Of a stretch of DNA of 64,000 nt, positions 58,411 through 64,000 are shown one piece after another (the stretch's first letter is position 1; the number at the start of each line of letters is the position of its first letter). The position numbers and the translations under genes were made by a program. This DNA comes from Ilex aquifolium (taxonomy: Eukaryota; Streptophyta; Magnoliopsida; Aquifoliales; Aquifoliaceae). The notes beneath the pieces are model-generated. The model searched no databases. It was not told the DNA's origin and was given only the letters and a program-made list of their open reading frames with translations. The stretch is taken from assembly GCA_951799425.1 (NCBI GenBank), contig OX637392.1, positions 53,582,093 through 53,646,092 of the forward strand, in the 5' to 3' direction.

Positions 58411-59320
58411 AAAGGTAAACTCATAGGTTGTTCCCTCATCAGTGTCACTCACCGGGAAACAAAAAATAAAACCATTACCCAGATGCAAGTTAATGAAAAC
58501 CATTATTTATAATAAAGCAGTGCTATAAAGACTTAATTTAGAGATATAATCACAAGAGAATAAATTTAGGGTAGACAGTTTCCACATTAGCAAAAAAATT
58601 AAAGCGCCGGTAGAATTCTAAGATAATTAATCTTGGTTTTAATTTAATTTAACCTGATATTTTTTATCTAATTAACTTAATACAAATTATAAAATAATAA
58701 AATTTATCAAAAAAAAAAAAAACTCCTTATTTTTGGAGAAAACATTATATTTGGCGAAACGAAGGGTTGTTATAGTGTTGAAATACACTTTTCGATATTG
58801 TACTTTCACTTTCTTTCTACTAAAAATGTGTCATATATGCACTTTTTATTTTATAATTTTATAATTTTTTATCGACATTAGAGATCATCAAAATCGAAAT
58901 TAATGGTCAAATGATTTTTTGACACAGTACTTTTGTGATACTATAGTATTACCTAACGAAAAGAACAAATTTGAAACATGACTGTGGTTTCATTTTTTAC
59001 TAATGGTTGTGTGGATGTGGAAGCTATGTATTGGCTACCCGGAGAAATTGGGTTCAACAGGGAAAACGGGATAGAATTTAGTCTCTAATCAAGAATCTAA
59101 TTCAATATAGTTATTGAATTAATTGTGAGTTTCAATATTAAATAAAGTTCATCTTTAAGCTAATGGATACATTGAATTAGGTCCAAATAATATTTTTTCT
59201 TTATTATAGATAATAGGTTTGAAAATCAAAGTCACAAAATTGAAAGTTAAGCAATTAAACTAAAGCTGAGTTATACATCTGAAACCAACAATGTATTTTA
59301 CCCATCCCCCTCCCGAGGGC
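58411..59320. other. AT-rich intergenic DNA
   Basis: No supported gene or repeat with clear borders. Confidence 0.3.
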
Positions 59321-60502
59321 CGCCCCAATAGAAAGGTCACTTAAGCAATTGCTTAGAGCCCCAAAAAAAAAGGGCCCTCAAATAATAAGTATAGTCTTTA
59401 ATTGTAGGGAAATTTGGAGGCCGGTCCCCCTAGATGGACTTATTTGGAGCTAAGTCCGACAAGGAAACTTATTTGGTTTGAAGTCCACTTTTTGCTACTT
59501 TTACTAATTTACCCTTACTTATTAGAAAAGTGCAAACGGCGTGTAAGTTACCGTTTGTTTACAAGAGGAAAAACCGTTCGTTTTCCTTATGTCTCTTGGT
59601 ATGTAACCCAGCAACTGCCCCTTCATTCCAGGCGACGAATCCGGCAAATTCCTCAAATCTCTATCATTCTACTTAACCGAAAATCATATACCGCCATTTA
59701 CCCAAACAAATTTATTTCAAATTTCAAACTTTATTCAAACCGAAAATCGGTTTTACTTATCAAGTTTCATTGCCGAAAAGCTTCAGTTGGTGTCCACATT
59801 CATCAAATATTCAGAGTATTTTTGGATTCTCCAAAAATTTGAGAGGTATTTGATTTATAATGAACTTTGATGTTTGTTTTAGGGTTTTAAAACAACATTT
59901 ACACCCTATATCGTAAAGATTTTGGATTTTTTTTTTTTTTAAAGATTCCGAAAGTAAAATTGTTATTTCGTTTTACTATATAAAAGAGTTTGGTATTAAG
60001 ATTTTTTTTTTTCATTGTGTTATAGATTGGAAATAGATTTGTGTGGTTTCTTTGGAATTTCGAATGTTACTGTGAGAGAGCAATGTTCAAAATTTAATAT
60101 CTTATCGTTTAAAATATTGATGTTGTTGATATGTATTGAGTGTCCTAAATCAATCACTAACATTGTGTTACCATTAGTTCATGACATTAACATTATTCTT
60201 TAAATTGTTTTTTAACTATCAATGTTTTGAAATTCGATGTTACTGTGCACAATATGGCAATGGGGATGGATTTGATCATGTTACTGTTACTTAATCATTG
60301 TGTTATATAATTAGATGTGTGAATTTTTTTGTTGCTTTATTGGTTGTTCAATAAATTAAAAAACCACTGGTTCAAAAGTACATTGTAACTCCACATGTTA
60401 CTGTGTGATAAATAAGAAAATGACTTAATATTTTCAATGTATGGATGTGCTTGGATACTGTGGATGTTACTAACATGTTGATGTTACTGTAAACATGTTA
60501 AT
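59321..60502. other. Probable transposon-derived DNA of unknown type
   Basis: It starts with GGGCCGCCCC...AAGCAATTGCTTAGAGCCCC, a motif often seen in hAT-type repeats. A 142-codon plus frame (59414-59842) has no known domain. From 60060 on, ATGTTACTGT recurs at irregular intervals up to the Athila junction. No borders could be fixed. Confidence 0.35.
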
Positions 60503-61156
60503 CTTCAAAAGAAGCTACCACCAAAGCTCAAAGATCCGGGCAGCTTTACAATTCCTTGCAAAATAGGTAGTCAATTTTTCGGGAAAGCATTGTGTGACTT
60601 GGGAGCTAGTATTAATTTGATGCCGCTCTCAATCTACAAGAAATTGGGTTTGAAAGAAGCAAAACCTACTAACATCACATTACAGCTGGCGGATAGATCA
60701 CTCACTTATCCAAAGGGCATAGTTGAGGACGTTCTAGTGAAAGTGGATAAATTCATTTTTCCAGCTAATTTCATAGTCTTAGATTGTGAGAAGGATAGGG
60801 AAATACCTATTATTCTTGGGCAACCATTTTTAGCAACGGGGAGAACACTTATCGATGTACAGAAAGGTGAGCTAACTATGCGAGTCCAAGATCAAGAGGT
60901 TACATTCAATGTATTCTCAGCTATGAAATTTCCAAAGGAAGCGGAAGAATGTTTTCGGGTTGATTTGGTGGAAGATGCAGTGAATGGGGTATTCGTAGGA
61001 AGTTGCATTTCAAACCCTCTTGAGAACGTCAAGCTATATAAAGAGGAGGTGTTCCTACATGGAGCAATCAAAGTTGAGGAAGCTAACTTGAAGAGAACTT
61101 TCAAGGTGAAAGGGCAAAGACTGAAGCAATATTGGGACGACGACATTGATCATTAA
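60503..61156 (+). pseudogene. Athila protease fused to integrase C-terminal tail
   Basis: The frame is open from about 60503. KLPPKLKDPGSFTIPCKIG then the protease site CDLGASINLMPLS (DLGAS is usual for Athila), LADRSLTYPKG, LGQPFLATGRTLIDV and LTMRVQDQEVTFNVF. After about residue 145 it passes straight to KVEEANLKRTFKVKGQRLKQ and a stop at 61154-61156, which is the end of the pol frame in this group. RT, RNase H and the catalytic integrase are missing without loss of frame. No convincing start codon. It may be translated only as part of a longer transcript. Confidence 0.75.
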
Positions 61157-62046
61157 AAGACTTCAATTACCCTTGCCGACCCGGGATGAAACAGGAAGTA
61201 GTCAGGCTGAAGACTATAAAACAAGCGCTAATTGGGAGGCAACCCAAATTTTAGTTTCTAAGTTTTATTTCATTTTATTTTAATTTAGTTTTTTTTTTTT
61301 AAGAAATAATGTAGTTAGTTAGTTAGTGCATTTTAATTGGTATGTCAATTGCTTGCAGGTCCCAAGGATTGAACATAAAGTTGGAGCACACACAAAGCCT
61401 TACAAGGAGCCAAGAACAACCCACCTATGTTTCCTGAATACACTCCCGACTCCGTGGACGACAAGGGCGCTGACGATGATGCGAACTAGCAAAGTCTCAG
61501 GGAAGTCCTCTGGCTTAATTTTTCATACTTTATACATTGAGGACATTGTTTAGTTTAAGTTTGGTGGTGTTTTCTTGTTTGCATTTGCATTATTAGGTTT
61601 GCATTTAGATTGCATGTTCTAATACAACTTGAGCAATGAGTTGATTGAATTTGATCATGGCCAATGATGAATGTGATTAATTGTTAATTCAAGGGAAATT
61701 GATGAACATGTTGGGTTTGAAGTTTGACATACTAGTTGGTTTTACACTGTTTATGATCTTTTCATGCATGAGCACATATCTATCTGTTTGGTTAGTTATC
61801 ATTTAGAGAATTTATTTGGCTAAGTGCTTGTAGGAGATATCAGTGAAACTCTAGAAAATTTATTTAAGCATCAGTCAAAGCGAATTGAGGTATTCATATA
61901 AGTTTGGGGGAAATATTGGTTATGATGGGATAGTATAAAAAAAAAAAAAAAGAGAGAGAGAGTTGTTGAAAAATTATTTTGATTTGATCCTTCATGAGGT
62001 AGATGAAAAAGAAAATAGGAAGATAAGAAACAAGAAAGGGGCATGT
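61157..62046 (+). other. Post-pol untranslated region of Athila-type element
   Basis: GGGAGGCAACCCAAA (61236-61250) and ATTGAGGACATTGTTTAGTTTAAGTTTGG (in parts at about 61535-61565) are typical of the DNA downstream of Athila pol. No env-like frame remains. Confidence 0.55.
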
Positions 62047-62201
62047 GGTGAGTAGAGATGGAGCGTAAAACGCACTCACTCATAAACACATGTCGAGAAC
62101 GAGATGGAGCGTAAAACGCACTCGTTCAAGAAAAGGCGAGATGGAGCGTAAAACGCACTCGCTCAATAGGAAGTGAGATAGAGCATAAAATGCACTCACT
62201 G
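62047..62201 (+). repeat. Four tandem hairpins with compensatory changes
   Basis: Each copy has an inner stem around an AAA loop (GCGT-AAA-ACGC three times, GCAT-AAA-ATGC in copy 4). Each also has an outer stem that differs between copies yet pairs: GTGAG/CTCAC (62048/62075), GAACGAG/CTCGTTC (62097/62121), GCGAG/CTCGC (62136/62158) and AGTGAG/CTCACT (62172/62195). Copies 2-4 share the internal loop ATGGA or ATAGA opposite A. Copy 1 has five extra bases in that loop. Confidence 0.88.
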
Positions 62202-62605
62202 AATGAATGAAAAAGAGAGAAAAAGAGAGAGAAAAAAAAAATTTCTTTGTACCTTCTAGTTATATGTTTTGCCTTAACAAGCAGAGGTTGATGTGAAATG
62301 TAAGTTCATAAAGTTGATACTGAGTATCTCTTACGGAGCGCTTGACTACGTAAATTTATCTGGGTGATGGCTAGTTTAAACAGTTAGAATATGCACATGT
62401 ATTTAAAGGGTCACGAGCGGAGGTAAAATTAAGGAGTATGTTGAGCTGTTGGACTTTGCATTGTTTTGAAGTTTCCCGTGAATTAGTATTTGTAGTAACT
62501 TTTGGGGCCATTATTAAAATTCATATTGATCCATTGTTTGAGTAGTTGGTTGATTAATTTTTATAGTTTTTGTTCTTAGTATTTTGCTTGAGGACAAGCA
62601 AAGAT
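62202..62605 (+). other. Athila-type region between hairpins and polypurine tract
   Basis: A-rich at first, then about 340 bp of DNA without a frame. TTTTGCTTGAGGACAAGCAAAG near 62582 is itself a small inverted repeat (TTTGCTTG/CAAGCAAA). Confidence 0.45.
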
Positions 62606-62620
62606 TTAAGTTTGGGGGTA
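62606..62620 (+). promoter_or_regulatory. Polypurine tract, Athila-type element
   Basis: TTAAGTTTGGGGGTA two bases before the LTR, the usual form for this group. Confidence 0.75.
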
Positions 62621-62622
62621 TT

Positions 62623-64000
62623 TGATGAGTCGGTTTTATACCTACGAATTGAGTACTTTCGGCTTGAGGAATTTGCAAGTTTTTAATTATTTTATGTTCT
62701 TTTTTATTTGTTTTGTGTGTTTTGATGTTATTTGATAGGAATCATCATTTGGATGCAAACAAGATCATTTGGAAGGAAACAAGGATTTGGAGGCTTAAAA
62801 GTGAAAGAAATCAAGGAGGTATTGGTGTTTGGTAACAAAGGCACCAGAACTAACACCATCTGGTGAAAGTACCTCGGTTTTCCTCCATTTTGACCATAAT
62901 TCACTCTGAATATGGAAAAGTTCAAAACATGAAAGCTGTAGATCTGGATGTCTTCTATATTGTGTCAAATTTTCAGCTCAATCCAACGGTTGGATCAAAA
63001 GTTATGACGATTTTACGAAAACTGGTCCAGAGCTGAAGGCTTAAAAAAGGGCCAGCGCTGTTTCAGCTCCCCAGCGCCCATTCACTGCCTTCCCAGCGCT
63101 GTTCCAGTGCTGTCCCAGCGCCCCAGCGCGCCCCCACGGAAGTTGGACGCGATTTCTAACTTGTTTGACCCGAAATTGGACTCTAATGCCTCTTATGTGC
63201 TAGGGTTTGAGGGGAATATAAATATAATGACTTTGGGGGCTGAAGATATAGAGAAGAAGACCAAGTATTGATAGAAAATTGAAGGCAAGAATCGAAGAAA
63301 CCGACACGAAGAAAATTCGACTTGACGGCTAGAGAAGGATTGAAGATTGCAACTAAGTTTTCATTCTTTTCCCTTACTTTTTCTTCTTGATTTTCTAGAT
63401 GTTGTTTAATTTGAGAAGGATGTTTTTCAATTACATTATGAACTAAATTTTTATTAAGATTGCAACGGAACCTAATGTCTAGTTAAATTTATCTACTCTC
63501 GTTTCTAGTTCTTGTTGATCATATATGAGTTGTTTGTCATATTTTGTGTTTAATTTATAATTGTTTGGCCATCAATTAATTTGATAACCTAGATGAAATT
63601 GGGAGATGAATTCTAGGTTTAGATCTGAATATGATGACATGCGTCTGGTTAATTCTTCTTCGGATTGAATTGGTGGGTTTGTGTATAGGATAGGAATATA
63701 CATATATGTCGTGTGTAACGTGTATGAGAGTTTGAACTTAATGAATCTATTCCAACTTATTTTGCATAGGAATATAGCAATTTAATTGGGAGATATATGC
63801 TTATCTTACTATCGGAAGAGGTTTGATAAATACTTTTGAAGTCTCAGTTAACAATTCAATTTGATCAATTAACTGGAAAGAGAGTGGAAAGATTTATACG
63901 AAGCATTAGGGGAAGTTGTAATCTTAACTTCTCTTATCCATTAAATTCAATCTTTGATTATTAAGTTTAGATTTAGTTTAAATTATTCATTTCATAGTTC
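62623..64000 (+). repeat. Athila-type 3' LTR, incomplete at window end
   Basis: Starts TGATGAGTCGG. The segment at 62880-63035 is the reverse complement of DNA inside the nested element's LTRs (51210-51365, 56240-56395), which confirms relatedness. It contains a CAGCGC-rich block (63050-63130) and a TATA-like GAATATAAATATAATG at about 63213-63228. Confidence 0.85.

Larger units (their letters stand above)
60503..64000 (+). mobile_element. Athila-type LTR retrotransposon, 3' part, RT/RNase H/integrase deleted
   Basis: Contains Athila-type protease joined to the end of integrase, the GGGAGGCAACCC post-pol motif (about 61237), a hairpin array, a polypurine tract and a 3' LTR that leaves the window. 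The left end is a junction near 60503 with unrelated DNA, so gag and the 5' LTR are lost or separated. Confidence 0.85.

Noticed and set aside
59414-59842. 142-codon plus-strand frame as a gene
   Set aside because: No domain, no splice context, AT-rich repeat-like surroundings. Kept only as a note on unknown transposon-derived DNA.
61326-61553. 75-codon frame downstream of the Athila protease as an env-like gene
   Set aside because: Too short, no signal or membrane segment; the DNA matches the usual post-pol untranslated region.

Overview
The window is nuclear DNA of a flowering plant, most likely a eudicot. It carries a single-copy-type pyruvate decarboxylase gene with plant-style introns. 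Around it are Ty3/Gypsy elements of the Tat and Athila groups, a LINE fragment, Copia debris, a hAT-type MITE and a plastid-derived insertion. No species can be named from sequence alone. About 80% of the window is transposable-element DNA.

Layout. 1-12232: Tat-type element 1; its left LTR is cut by the window start. 12485-18015 (minus): pyruvate decarboxylase (PDC), seven exons, 585 codons, apparently intact, with a 340-bp hAT-like MITE in its last intron. 18016-22791: AT-rich intergenic DNA with two GT/GA microsatellites, a TAXIMIN-like exon 1 relic and an antisense LINE reverse transcriptase fragment. 22792-33533: Tat-type element 2, complete with both LTRs and a perfect 5-bp target duplication. 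33534-37708: a Copia 3' end, a plastid trnR-ACG fragment, a solo LTR, a broken two-exon TAXIMIN-like gene, microsatellites and a CCN-rich tract. 37709-57477: Tat-type element 3, same family as element 1. It is split by a nested minus-strand Athila-like element (49823-56693). 57478-60500: AT-rich DNA with a long inverted repeat. 60503-64000: 3' part of a plus-strand Athila-type element whose protease is joined to the end of integrase; its 3' LTR runs off the window.

How the parts work together. In the Tat elements one plus-strand gag-protease-RT-RNase H-second RNase H-integrase unit faces a minus-strand gene set. In elements 1 and 3 that set is two spliced genes, both with a putative gypsy-type transposon domain (Transposase_28-like) and a C-terminal coiled coil. 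Their exon phases close exactly in both copies. Between the converging sense and antisense units lies an array of alternating 18-nt perfect hairpins with a 55-bp period (three pairs in element 1, seven in element 3). The Athila-type element has its own array of four hairpins upstream of its 3' LTR, with compensatory base changes between copies. These arrays, and the antisense module, are the most notable structures here.

All sense gag-pol copies are broken by stops or frameshifts, so none looks autonomous. LTR comparison by eye puts the nested Athila-like insertion later than its host element, as the nesting requires.
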